Assembly: GCA_944324635.1 (NCBI GenBank)
Contig: CALUXC010000002.1
Span: forward strand, 62,001-126,000
Direction: 5' to 3'
From: Candidatus Avelusimicrobium intestinipullorum
GTDB taxonomy: Bacteria > Elusimicrobiota > Elusimicrobia > Elusimicrobiales > Elusimicrobiaceae
DNA length: 64,000 nt
The position numbers and the translations under genes are program-made. Shown here piece after piece: positions 1 through 8,161 of this stretch (the first letter of the stretch is position 1; every line of letters starts with the position of its first letter). Under the pieces are notes generated by a model. The model was not told the origin of the DNA, did no database searches, and saw only the letters and a list, made by a program, of their open reading frames with translations.

Positions 1-1474
1 TGCAGGTATTCTTTAAGGATGCATTCAGATCTGTTGGTATATCTAACTGAAAAGACCCACTGTATCCGCCACAAACATCAGGGAACGCCGCACAAAATTC
101 GTAATCATAATAAGTAGTGGGCATGCCAGAACCACCTTTTCCGTAGCAGGTAAAGCTCACCCCCAAATCCGAGGCCTGTCGTGCAACATCCCCAATTGAC
201 AAGTTTTTATAATCGCTCAAATAACAATAAGCCTGAGCTCCATAATTATCCGTCTTATACAGCCCGCGCCATGAATAGCTCATCGAATAGGCCTGAAAAT
301 CACAAGTATCTCCCGTGCAGGAAGCACATTGCTGATTAAATTTTTGGCCATCAAAAGATTCCAGCTCTGCTATTGACACCTGCGTTCCATTACTAATGGA
401 AAAGTCACAGTCCGGAGAACCCCCGTTAGAGCCATAAGATCCATATTGGCCTATCATGCCGACATGTTCAATCTTCCACCCCATATAAGTGTCAGAATTC
501 ACTATCGTAGCAGTAGGAGTATCTTCTCCAAAGCGCACAGCCAATTTACTTCCCTTAATGATTCCATAAAAAGAAGGTGTAACACACTTATTGCCTTGAA
601 CCACACAGCCATTATCTACACAATCAAAGCAACAATCTCTGCTTAACGGGCGATTAGCATTTGTAGATGGAAATTCGCCATATTGTGCACAATAAGAGGC
701 GAGGGTGCCGTCTTCGTAAGCACTTTTACAGGTTTTTTCTTCGCACTCACTTTCTTCTTTATCGCACTCGCTCCATTCCCCAACACTCCAAGCGCCCGTT
801 GTGGTATCACAAGTGACAGTTCTTTTTTGCACGCCGCACTTATTGCAGCTTTGTGTTTCTTCAGGCTTTTCCCCCGTACACTCACAAACTTCCGATACGC
901 TGCATGCACTCCATTCGCTCCATTTGCCCGTAGACGTATCACACGTTCTAGTCTGTGTACCCGCCTTAGCACAGCCGCAAGCCTGCGTGGCCGCCCCGCT
1001 GCATTCTATCACAGGAGGGAGCCCTGCGCATTCATTGCCGCTCTGGAAATCTGCCCGCGCAATTAAATCGCTGCATAAGGGGTAATCTTTATTTAAGTTT
1101 GCACATTGTTCCGCACTATCACAGCAAAGACGGCCATCCGCATAAGACGGCATTTTAAGCGTATAGCCATATTTACCTTTGCTCCGGGCTTCTATGCCGG
1201 TAGTAGTGGCCGTATATGTGAAATTTTTGGTATCGGTAGAAGGAAGAATATCCGCCAACTTGGAAAAATCCGACAAATAATCTTTATCTAATGCGCAACG
1301 CTTTTCTTGTTCCGTACGCACGGCCGCCATCAGCTCTTCCGCTTCCGTTGTTTTACGCGTTTCCATTACTTTACTATATTTAGGCAATACTACCGCAGCC
1401 AATACACCTATTACAATTACTACTACCAGTAATTCTGTAAGCGTAAACGCTTTTTTCTTTTGTTTATTTAGCAT
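1..1474 (-). CDS. Cys-rich type IV pilin-like protein, 3' end off the window
   Basis: The frame is open from the ATG at 1474 to the left edge, about 491 codons without a stop, so the gene is partial. The N-terminus reads KKKAFTLTELLVVVIVIGVL, a class III prepilin leader with Glu5 and a hydrophobic helix, but Ala replaces the usual Gly before the cleaved Phe. Residues about 30-110 resemble the short pilins at 49-52 kb in layout. From about residue 130 the protein becomes a long Cys-rich extracellular region, with two thrombospondin type-1-like cores, WSEWSAC near residue 182 and GEWSEC near 231, each with nearby Cys and Arg/Thr-Cys (RTC, RTVTC) motifs. The start is chosen for the leader and an upstream AGGAGA. 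Probably a pseudopilin-anchored adhesin; the ligand is unknown. Confidence 0.8.
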   Translation of the reverse strand, partial: MLNKQKKKAFTLTELLVVVIVIGVLAAVVLPKYSKVMETRKTTEAEELMAAVRTEQEKRCALDKDYLSDFSKLADILPSTDTKNFTYTATTTGIEARSKGKYGYTLKMPSYADGRLCCDSAEQCANLNKDYPLCSDLIARADFQSGNECAGLPPVIECSGAATQACGCAKAGTQTRTCDTSTGKWSEWSACSVSEVCECTGEKPEETQSCNKCGVQKRTVTCDTTTGAWSVGEWSECDKEESECEEKTCKSAYEDGTLASYCAQYGEFPSTNANRPLSRDCCFDCVDNGCVVQGNKCVTPSFYGIIKGSKLAVRFGEDTPTATIVNSDTYMGWKIEHVGMIGQYGSYGSNGGSPDCDFSISNGTQVSIAELESFDGQKFNQQCASCTGDTCDFQAYSMSYSWRGLYKTDNYGAQAYCYLSDYKNLSIGDVARQASDLGVSFTCYGKGGSGMPTTYYDYEFCAAFPDVCGGYSGSFQLDIPTDLNASLKNTC

Positions 1475-1561
1475 CAGAAATCTCCTGTTTCCCTCTCCAG
1501 TTTGAGATAAGTGCGTATACGAATAGTATAATATTTTCCATTATAACATCAAGAAGAACAA

Positions 1562-2812
1562 TCAGCCAATGCGTATCCCCTGCGGGTTGCCGGGCATATC
1601 CGCCGGGCGGGGCGCCGGCTGAGGAGCGCGGCGGGAATAAATTTTGTCCACAATGACGGAAATAGCCCCGTCCCCCGTTACGTTACACGCCGTACCGAAG
1701 GAGTCCATCGCAATATAGAGGGCGATCATCAACCCCAGCTCCGCTTCGCCAAAGCCCAACATGCTTTGCAAAATACCCAGTGCCGCCATAATAGCGCCGC
1801 CCGGCACGCCCGGAGCCGCCACCATCGTTACGCCCAGCATGCAGATAAATCCCGCAAACTGCGCAAACGGCATTTGAGTACCGCTCATAAACAAAATAGC
1901 CAACGCACAAGCCACAATTTTCATCGTGCTTCCGGACAGGTGAATCGTAGCACACAGCGGCACCACAAATCCGGCCACTTCTTCGCGCACGCCCAGTTTA
2001 ACCGTTTGTTTAAGGGTAACGGGGATCGTCGCCGCGGAAGACTGCGTGCCCAACGCCGTCATATAAGAAACAAGCATCGTTCTAAGCATCGGAAACGGGT
2101 TGCGCCGCGCCACCACGCCGGCTACCGTAAATTGCAGTACCAGCATCACGACCGTAATGGCAAAAATCAGCACGATAATTTTGGCAAACACGCCCAATAC
2201 CGCCACCACCTGGCCGGACACCGTCATATTCAAAAAAATGCCAAAAATGTAATACGGCAACAGCGGAATAATCACACGGGCAATCACACGGTCTATGATA
2301 TCGCGGAAATCCCACATAATGCCTTTTAAGCGGCTGCCTTGAATGACGGCCATCCCAAGCCCCAGCGTAAAAGCCAGCACCAGGGCGGTCATCACGTCCA
2401 TCAGCGGCGGCATCGCCACGGTGAAATAAGGTTTCAGTTCGGCCGTTTTGGCAAATTCGGCCGTTTTGGAAGCAACGTCCAACAAAAACGGAAAGCTCGC
2501 CTTGGAAACCGCATAGCTAAAAAAACCCGAAGCCAGCGTGAAGCCATACGCCAATGCGGTAGTGATAAACAATAGCTTGCCCGCGCTGCGCCCCAATTCG
2601 GCAATGCCGGGGGCCACCAAACCCACGATTAACAGCGGGATTACAAACCCCAAAAAATTGCCGAACAAGCCGTTAAACGTCAGCGCTACGCGCACCAGCC
2701 AGTCGGGAAAGAACAGCCCGCACCCAATACCCAGCGCAATGGCACAAATTACGCCCGGCAGCAGGCCCCATTTCAGTTTCAAATGCAGTTTTCTTTTTCT
2801 CAGTTTAATCAT
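1562..2812 (-). CDS. DAACS-family dicarboxylate/amino acid:cation symporter
   Basis: 416 residues with about eight hydrophobic segments. The serine-rich motif TQSSAATIPVTLK (about residue 256) and the later region with MDSFGTACNVTGD match the re-entrant loop and the substrate/sodium-binding helix of the GltP/DctA/SstT family, where the pattern is TSSSAATLP and DxxRTxxNVxGD. The usual Arg of the second motif is Phe-Gly here, so classical C4-dicarboxylate specificity is doubtful and a neutral amino acid (SstT-like) is as likely. It sits in the inner membrane and imports with a cation. It stands alone, divergent from the exporter operon at 2896. An AAAGAG precedes the ATG at 2812. Family sure, substrate not. 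Confidence 0.85.
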   Translation of the reverse strand: MIKLRKRKLHLKLKWGLLPGVICAIALGIGCGLFFPDWLVRVALTFNGLFGNFLGFVIPLLIVGLVAPGIAELGRSAGKLLFITTALAYGFTLASGFFSYAVSKASFPFLLDVASKTAEFAKTAELKPYFTVAMPPLMDVMTALVLAFTLGLGMAVIQGSRLKGIMWDFRDIIDRVIARVIIPLLPYYIFGIFLNMTVSGQVVAVLGVFAKIIVLIFAITVVMLVLQFTVAGVVARRNPFPMLRTMLVSYMTALGTQSSAATIPVTLKQTVKLGVREEVAGFVVPLCATIHLSGSTMKIVACALAILFMSGTQMPFAQFAGFICMLGVTMVAAPGVPGGAIMAALGILQSMLGFGEAELGLMIALYIAMDSFGTACNVTGDGAISVIVDKIYSRRAPQPAPRPADMPGNPQGIRIG

Positions 2813-2864
2813 AATACGCTCTTTCGGGTCAACTTTTCTATTATACGAAACATGAGAACGATTT

Positions 2865-2872
2865 GTTATAAT
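2865..2872 (+). promoter_or_regulatory. Extended -10 promoter of the exporter operon
   Basis: TGTTATAAT (TG-n-TATAAT) ends at 2872, 23 nt before the TolC-like start codon at 2896; AAGGGGG at 2884-2890 is the ribosome binding site. No good -35 is seen. Confidence 0.55.
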
Positions 2873-2895
2873 AAATATGAATTTAAGGGGGCCTT

Positions 2896-4245
2896 ATGCA
2901 TAAAATGTTGGTAAACGTTTTATGTTTGTTTGCGGCAATGTCGGCAAGCGGACTGTCTTTTTCCGCCCAAACGGCCCTGACGGGCACCACGCCCGCTAAA
3001 GAAGAATCTTTCACTCTTGAGCAATACATTGCCAAATACCTGGCCGGCTCCCCCCGCCTGCAGGCCGAAACCAACAGCCTTAAAATTGCCCGCAACACGT
3101 ACAAAAACGCCTTTACCTCGGCCTTTTTGCCTTCGTTTTACCTGAGCGCAAACGCTTCGGAAAATTATGGAAGGAACTACCACTATTCTTCCTGGGAAGA
3201 TTTTGAACACGGCGATTCTTACGGCCAGGCACAAGCCTCGTGGAATTTGTTTAACAGCGGCAAAGATACGTTAAATTACAAATCCGCCTCGCTGGAGTGG
3301 CAAATTGCCAAAATTAATTACGACTCCACCGTACAACAACACGTGCTGGACGCCGTGCAAACCTATTACGATTTGCTCCTTAGTCAAAAATTGCTGGCCG
3401 TGTACGAAGACGATTTAGCCGTTGCGCAAAAGCAATACGAGCAGGACAGCACCCTCTACGAAAACGGCCTTAAAACCCGCTCGGATTTACTCTCCAGCGA
3501 AACAAACTGGCGCAGCAGTCAGCTGTCGCTTTTTTCGGCGCAAAACGATTACGCCAACGCCTTGAAAAATTTCAACATTGCCATTAACCGCCCCGTGGAA
3601 GCACCCGCCGTGCTGGATGATGAAATATCTCAGGATGTATCCGCCCTGCCCACTTTGGACCAAGACCTCACCACCGCCTTGGCCAACCGCTACGACGCCC
3701 GCGTGCAGCGCTTAACCCTCAAACAGCAGGACATTACCAAAACCTTGGGCAATCTGGACGCGCTCCCCTCCGTATTTGTAGATTTGTTTGCCAACACCGG
3801 GCGCAGTTTTTCCTATCATGAATTGTGGGACTATAACTACGGTATTTCGGCCGGGATATCGTTTGACATCGGATTTTTGTACTTTAATAAATACCGCAAC
3901 CGCCAAAACACCCAAATAGCCAACCAAAATGCCCATTTGGAATACGAACAATTTTTACGTACCTTGCGCGATAATGTGGTAGAAAGCCGCAATACGCTGT
4001 TATTAAAAATGCGCTCGCTGGACATTTCCCGCCTGCGCCTGCAAACCGCCACGCAAAAGTTTGACGCGACGCAGCTTAAATACAAAAACGGGCTCATGGG
4101 CGCCACCGATTTGACCGTAGCCCGCCAAGAGTTAATTTCCGCCCAGGTCAATTACGCCACCTTGCTTTCGGAATTGACTCTTTCCCGCCTGCGCTACCGT
4201 TACGCCTTGGGAGAAAAGCTTTACGATTATCAACCGGAGGAATGA
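2896..4245 (+). CDS. TolC-family outer membrane efflux protein
   Basis: 449 residues with a signal peptide (about 1-24). Two long, internally similar coiled-coil halves follow, each containing the efflux-protein pattern of a Leu-rich helix, a YENGLKTRSDLL-like turn (about residue 194) and its second-half counterpart YKNGLMGATDLTVARQ (about 395). That duplicated arrangement is diagnostic of the OEP family (PF02321). It should form the outer membrane channel and periplasmic tunnel of a tripartite exporter. The stop overlaps the ATG of the adaptor at 4242 by 4 nt, and an ATPase and permease follow, so the four genes are one operon. Substrate (macrolide, peptide or lipid) cannot be told. Confidence 0.9.
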   Translation: MHKMLVNVLCLFAAMSASGLSFSAQTALTGTTPAKEESFTLEQYIAKYLAGSPRLQAETNSLKIARNTYKNAFTSAFLPSFYLSANASENYGRNYHYSSWEDFEHGDSYGQAQASWNLFNSGKDTLNYKSASLEWQIAKINYDSTVQQHVLDAVQTYYDLLLSQKLLAVYEDDLAVAQKQYEQDSTLYENGLKTRSDLLSSETNWRSSQLSLFSAQNDYANALKNFNIAINRPVEAPAVLDDEISQDVSALPTLDQDLTTALANRYDARVQRLTLKQQDITKTLGNLDALPSVFVDLFANTGRSFSYHELWDYNYGISAGISFDIGFLYFNKYRNRQNTQIANQNAHLEYEQFLRTLRDNVVESRNTLLLKMRSLDISRLRLQTATQKFDATQLKYKNGLMGATDLTVARQELISAQVNYATLLSELTLSRLRYRYALGEKLYDYQPEE

Positions 4246-5228
4246 TGATTAAAACCATCTTAAAACGCATTTGGAAGCCGTTTTTAATTTTGCTCATTGT
4301 GGCCGCCGCCGCGGGGGCCCTGTGGGTATGGAGCATTAAACCGCTGATTTCCAAATTAAAAGGCGACGTAATCCTGCCGGAAGACATCGTGCCCGTGGAA
4401 AAAGGAACCGTGGTGGTGGCCTTCAAAGGGCAGGGGACGGTAATGGCCAAGCAAGACATTAAAGTAACGTCCAAACCCAGCGGTATTCTGCAAAAGATTT
4501 ACGTAAAAGAAGGGGATTTTGTAAAAAAAGGTCAAAAGCTGGCTCTTCTTAAACCGGGCCGCAACGAATTTGAAGATTTCAAACCCATCACGATTTATGC
4601 CCCGGCGGACGGGACCGTGGTGAAATGCCATGCCGATTCCAGTGATTTTGATAAAGACTTGTCCGAGCGCAACTTGTCGCTGCCTCGCCCGGGAACCTTT
4701 TTGGAAGGGTCCTACGAAAACACCGAAAACGCCACCTGCTTTTTGCGCTTGGTTAATACCGATACGCTGCTCATTCCGGTCTACGTAACAGAATCCCAGG
4801 TATTGCAGCTTAAAAAAGGCATGCCCGCCGAAATAGAAGTGATATCCTTAGGGGCGGACGCCGAACCGTTAACGGGCACTATCACCTATGTTTCCACCCA
4901 AATAGAAAAAAGCGGGGACCGCTGGAGCGACAGCAAAGGCTTCCTCATTTTGGTGGAACTGCCCCGCAGGGACAAAAACATTTTGCTGGGGGTCAACACC
5001 AATGTCTCGGTGCCTATCCAAAAACGAGAAGACGTGCTGACCATTCCCGCTAATGCGCTGTTTGAAAAAAACGGCAAGAGTTACGTATTTAAGTATCAAG
5101 GCAAAAACAAAGCCCAAGAGCTGGAAATCACCACCGGCCTGGCCAGCGACACCACCGTGGAAGTAACGCAAGGCCTCCAAGAAGGGGACCAGGTGCTGAC
5201 GGAACTGCCATACGGAGAATCATGGTAA
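4242..5228 (+). CDS. HlyD/MacA-type periplasmic adaptor
   Basis: 328 residues. One N-terminal membrane helix (about 12-30) is followed by a barrel-sandwich (lipoyl-like) half with IYVKEGDFVKKGQKLALL near residue 87, a short or absent alpha-hairpin, the second half (YAPADGTVVK), then beta-barrel and membrane-proximal regions ending TTVEVTQGLQEGDQVLTELP. This is the order of the RND/MacA adaptor family. It should link the inner membrane MacB-like complex (5222-7131) with the TolC-like channel (2896). The missing long hairpin is noteworthy, because in MacA it contacts TolC. The start overlaps the upstream stop and the end overlaps the ATPase start, indicating translational coupling. Confidence 0.87.
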   Translation: MMIKTILKRIWKPFLILLIVAAAAGALWVWSIKPLISKLKGDVILPEDIVPVEKGTVVVAFKGQGTVMAKQDIKVTSKPSGILQKIYVKEGDFVKKGQKLALLKPGRNEFEDFKPITIYAPADGTVVKCHADSSDFDKDLSERNLSLPRPGTFLEGSYENTENATCFLRLVNTDTLLIPVYVTESQVLQLKKGMPAEIEVISLGADAEPLTGTITYVSTQIEKSGDRWSDSKGFLILVELPRRDKNILLGVNTNVSVPIQKREDVLTIPANALFEKNGKSYVFKYQGKNKAQELEITTGLASDTTVEVTQGLQEGDQVLTELPYGESW

Positions 5229-5881
5229 TTCATTGCGAACACCTCGTAAAAGTTTATAAAACGGCGGCCGAATTCCGCGCGTTGGACGACGTATCGCTGG
5301 ATATTAAAAAAGGGGATTTTATTTCCATTATGGGCCCCAGCGGCTGCGGCAAAAGCACGCTGCTAAACATTTTGGGATTATTGGACGAGCCCACCTCGGG
5401 CGAATACCTGTTAAACGGCCAGCCCACGGCCCATATGAAAGACGGCCTCCGCTCCCGCACCCGCAGGGATCACATCGGATTTATTTTTCAGTCATTTAAC
5501 TTAATGCCCAAGCTATCGGTTTTGCAAAACATTGCGCTTCCCATGCGCTATGGGGATATGCCCAGAAGCGAAATTCTCCCCCGCGCCCGCGAACTGCTTA
5601 AACGGGTGGGGCTTGAGGATAAGGCCGACAATACCCCCCAACAGCTTTCCGGCGGCCAGTGCCAGCGCGTAGCCTGTGCGCGGGCCTTGGCTAACCGGCC
5701 GGAAATTATCCTGGCCGACGAGCCCACCGGCAACTTAGATTCTAAATCCGGGGCCGACATTCTGGAACTGCTGCAGGAATTAAACCGCGGGAAAATGACC
5801 ATTATTATGGTGACTCACGACGAAAAAATCGCCGCCGGTGCCCAGCGTATTATCCGCATGAAGGACGGAAAAATCGTATGA
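5222..5881 (+). CDS. ABC exporter ATPase, MacB/LolD type
   Basis: 219 residues with all nucleotide-binding motifs: Walker A GPSGCGKST near 38, Q-loop FQSFNLMP, signature LSGGQCQRVACARAL near 143 (Cys in place of the usual Gln/Ile residues), Walker B IILADEPTGNLDS and H-loop VTHD. Size and the FNLMPKLSVLQNI stretch place it in the MacB/LolD/FtsE group, mechanotransmission ATPases that work on periplasmic substrates. It overlaps the adaptor by 7 nt and the permease by 4 nt. It is a separate ATPase, not fused to the permease as in E. coli MacB. Confidence 0.92.
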   Translation: MVIHCEHLVKVYKTAAEFRALDDVSLDIKKGDFISIMGPSGCGKSTLLNILGLLDEPTSGEYLLNGQPTAHMKDGLRSRTRRDHIGFIFQSFNLMPKLSVLQNIALPMRYGDMPRSEILPRARELLKRVGLEDKADNTPQQLSGGQCQRVACARALANRPEIILADEPTGNLDSKSGADILELLQELNRGKMTIIMVTHDEKIAAGAQRIIRMKDGKIV

Positions 5882-7131
5882 AACTGCCCGATTTAATTTC
5901 TACCGGCTGGGCTGAAATCCGAAGCCATAAAATGCGCAGTTTTCTAAGCGTATTTGCCATTGCCATTGGCATTGCCACTTTTTTCTATACGCTTAGCGTG
6001 CTCAGCCAACGCTACCGCGACATTGACCGCTCCGCCCAAATATCGGGCAAAGGGCGGGTGGATACCTTCATAGAAAAGCCGTTATCCATGGATCAATACA
6101 ACATGCTTTTGCGCACGCTGCCGGAAGGTTCTTCTTTGTCTTTACGTACCGGGAATTATATTACCAATGCCATATATAAGGGCCGTGTTTTGAACGATTT
6201 TGCGATACAGGGGGTGTTGCCCTCTTTTCAAGACAGCGCGTTTGTGTTTGACGTGGAAGGGCGTTTTTTTAACTGGAAGGATATTGAAAACAAACACCGC
6301 GTGGCCGTCATCATCGTCTATCCGCGCGACAAAGAAAAACGCGATTTTACACGCTATCTGTTCCATGAGCCGGGCACAGAACAAACCCCATTGGCGGACT
6401 TGGTCAAACGCGTCAACCTGCTCAACCAGCAAATCAGTATTAACGGGCAAAGTTTTACCGTGGTAGGCATTCTGCGTGCGCCTACCGTGGAAAAAGATTT
6501 CCGCATTGCCCGTGATATGGAACACAACCAGTATATTTTTATTCCCTATTCCACCTGGTACGACATTATCCCTTCTTGGCGGGATTATTTTGAAACCTTT
6601 ATCCGCGTTGTTACCGGCAGCGAAAGCAAAACAGGCAAAGCGGTATCCTCCCTAAGCAGTTTTTTGCGTTCCCAATTCGGTTCCGATTTTGACCCTATTA
6701 TTAATCCGTTTCGCTTCCAGCTGAAATTTGCCCGTCAGCAGGCCTGGATAAACTTGCGTTCCATGATTTTTATCGGTCTAATCGCCATGATTGCCGGCGG
6801 TATTGGCATTATGAACATCACCATGGCCGTCATTTTTTCGCGTACGCGCGAAATTGGCATTCGCCGCGCCTTGGGCGCCAGCCGGTGGGACATTTTATTC
6901 CAATTTTTAGTGGAAGCCCTCCTGCTGGGCTTGTGCGGCGCGGCCTTAGGCATGGTGCTGGGATACCTGGCCATACTGCACATGGCGGACAACGCCGACC
7001 AAATGACTTTTTCCTGGTGGGTAGTGGCGGCGGCCGTGCTGCTGGCGCTGGCCACCAGCTTTGTATTTGCGCTGTACCCCGCGTATCAAGCTTCCAAACT
7101 CAAACCGGTAGACGCGCTGAAATACGAATAA
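5878..7131 (+). CDS. MacB/FtsX-type ABC permease
   Basis: 417 residues. The membrane segment at about 20-42 is followed by a large periplasmic domain (about 45-285, MacB_PCD-like), then three C-terminal membrane helices. The FtsX-type signature ARTREIGIRRALGASRWDI appears here as SRTREIGIRRALGASRWDI near residue 320. This four-helix arrangement is that of MacB, LolC/E and related permeases. With the ATPase at 5222 it forms the inner membrane engine of the exporter whose adaptor and outer membrane duct are encoded upstream. The start codon overlaps the ATPase stop (ATGA). Confidence 0.92.
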   Translation: MKLPDLISTGWAEIRSHKMRSFLSVFAIAIGIATFFYTLSVLSQRYRDIDRSAQISGKGRVDTFIEKPLSMDQYNMLLRTLPEGSSLSLRTGNYITNAIYKGRVLNDFAIQGVLPSFQDSAFVFDVEGRFFNWKDIENKHRVAVIIVYPRDKEKRDFTRYLFHEPGTEQTPLADLVKRVNLLNQQISINGQSFTVVGILRAPTVEKDFRIARDMEHNQYIFIPYSTWYDIIPSWRDYFETFIRVVTGSESKTGKAVSSLSSFLRSQFGSDFDPIINPFRFQLKFARQQAWINLRSMIFIGLIAMIAGGIGIMNITMAVIFSRTREIGIRRALGASRWDILFQFLVEALLLGLCGAALGMVLGYLAILHMADNADQMTFSWWVVAAAVLLALATSFVFALYPAYQASKLKPVDALKYE

Positions 7132-7141
7132 ACACTTATTT

Positions 7142-7150
7142 TGATACAAT
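7142..7150 (+). promoter_or_regulatory. Extended -10 promoter 6 nt before the RNase HI start
   Basis: TGATACAAT ends at 7150 and the ATG is at 7157, so a normally placed transcript would begin at or next to the start codon. No ribosome binding site fits between, pointing to a leaderless message. Confidence 0.5.
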
Positions 7151-7156
7151 ACACCT

Positions 7157-7732
7157 ATGCAAGTAAAAATAAACATTGACGGCGGTTCCCGCGGAAACCC
7201 CGGCCCAGGAGCGGCGGCATACGTTATCTGCTCCATGGAGGGCAAAATTTTAGCCCAAGAAGGGCATTTTATGCCGCACTGCACCAACAATCAGGCCGAA
7301 TATACCGCCCTGAAGCTGGCCCTGATAAAGGCCAAAGAATTGGGCGCACGGGAACTTTTTATCCAGTCCGACTCGCTTCTTTTGGTAAAACAATTTTTAG
7401 GCGAATACAAAATCAAACACCCCGACTTGGCCGCCCGCATGCGCGTGATACGCCAACTGGCGGCGCCGTTTTCCATACATATGGAACACGTCCTGCGCCA
7501 CCTAAACAAAGCGCCCGACGCGCTGGCCAATAAAGCCATGGACGCCAAACAGTCCGTAGGGTTTAACCCCATCGTCCACTTTCCGCAGGAAGACGACGCC
7601 CCCGCCGCAAACGACAACCTGGTAAACGGCGTGGAGGTAACCCCCATTCAGCGGCCGCAGCCGGCTAAAAAACCGGCCGCCAAACAACCGTCCAAAAAGC
7701 CGCAGCAACCGGATTTGTTCGGCGAGTTTTAA
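7157..7732 (+). CDS. rnhA: Ribonuclease HI with a C-terminal tail
   Basis: 191 residues. The RNase H fold spans about 1-135, with the catalytic acid set visible as D8 (NIDGGSRGNPGPG), E48 (NNQAEYTAL), D72 (QSDS) and D121 (KAPDALAN). It degrades the RNA of RNA-DNA hybrids in the cytoplasm. The short form without a basic protrusion is the plant/archaeal-like type. After residue 140 comes a Pro/Lys/Gln-rich linker ending QPDLFGEF; QPDLF (184-188) matches the Qx(S/D)LF pattern by which proteins bind the replication sliding clamp, which is an inference here. The gene probably has its own promoter and lies directly upstream of rnpB. Confidence 0.9.
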   Translation: MQVKINIDGGSRGNPGPGAAAYVICSMEGKILAQEGHFMPHCTNNQAEYTALKLALIKAKELGARELFIQSDSLLLVKQFLGEYKIKHPDLAARMRVIRQLAAPFSIHMEHVLRHLNKAPDALANKAMDAKQSVGFNPIVHFPQEDDAPAANDNLVNGVEVTPIQRPQPAKKPAAKQPSKKPQQPDLFGEF

Positions 7733-7739
7733 CCTTTTT

Positions 7740-7748
7740 TGCTACAAT
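7740..7748 (+). promoter_or_regulatory. Extended -10 promoter of rnpB
   Basis: TGCTACAAT ends 4 nt before the predicted 5' region of RNase P RNA and starts 8 nt after the rnhA stop codon. Confidence 0.55.
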
Positions 7749-7752
7749 ATTT

Positions 7753-8091
7753 TGGGCAGCCCAGATAACCGCTCCCGGCCAATTCCGGTTTGGGGGAGGA
7801 ACTTCCGGACTCCATAGGGCAGTGCGCCGTTCGAAAGGACGGGACGACGGGGCCAGATTACCCCGTTGGACGGAAAGTGCAACAGAAAAAATACCGCCCG
7901 CAAGGGTAAGGGTGAAATGGTGCGGTAAAAGCGCACCGCGCGTTTAGCAATGAACGCGGCAAGGCAAACCCCGCACGGAGCAAGGCCAAACCGGTCCACA
8001 CGCGGCCCGCGTTCGAGACCAAGTAGGCCGCTTAGAGTAATGGTTATCCCGGCCCGCAAGGGCCGACAGAATCCGGGGTATCGGCTGCCCC
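7753..8091 (+). ncRNA. rnpB: RNase P RNA, bacterial type A
   Basis: The catalytic RNA of RNase P, which removes tRNA 5' leaders. Terminal strands GGGCAGCC (7754-7761) and GGCTGCCC (8083-8090) pair as P1. Conserved blocks follow in order: GGAGGAACTTCCGGACTCC, AGTGCAACAGAAAAAATACCG, GGGTAAGGGTGAAATGG with TGCGGTAAAAGCGCACCGC, AAGGCAAACCCC, and the 3' block TAATGGTTATCCC through ACAGAATCCGGGGTA. The order and spacing (about 339 nt) are those of type A RNase P RNA. The first block differs slightly from the common GGAAAGTCCGG form. Confidence 0.95.
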
Positions 8092-8110
8092 GTTTTATTT
8101 TGTATCACAC

Positions 8111-8142
8111 AAAAAGCCCCCGTTTTATGACGGGGGCTTTTT
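8111..8142. terminator. Bidirectional intrinsic terminator
   Basis: AAAAAGCCCCCG and CGGGGGCTTTTT form a 12-bp hairpin with an 8-nt loop. It can end rnpB on the plus strand and the histidine kinase gene on the minus strand. Confidence 0.9.
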
Positions 8143-8161
8143 GCTGTACAAAACGAATGTT

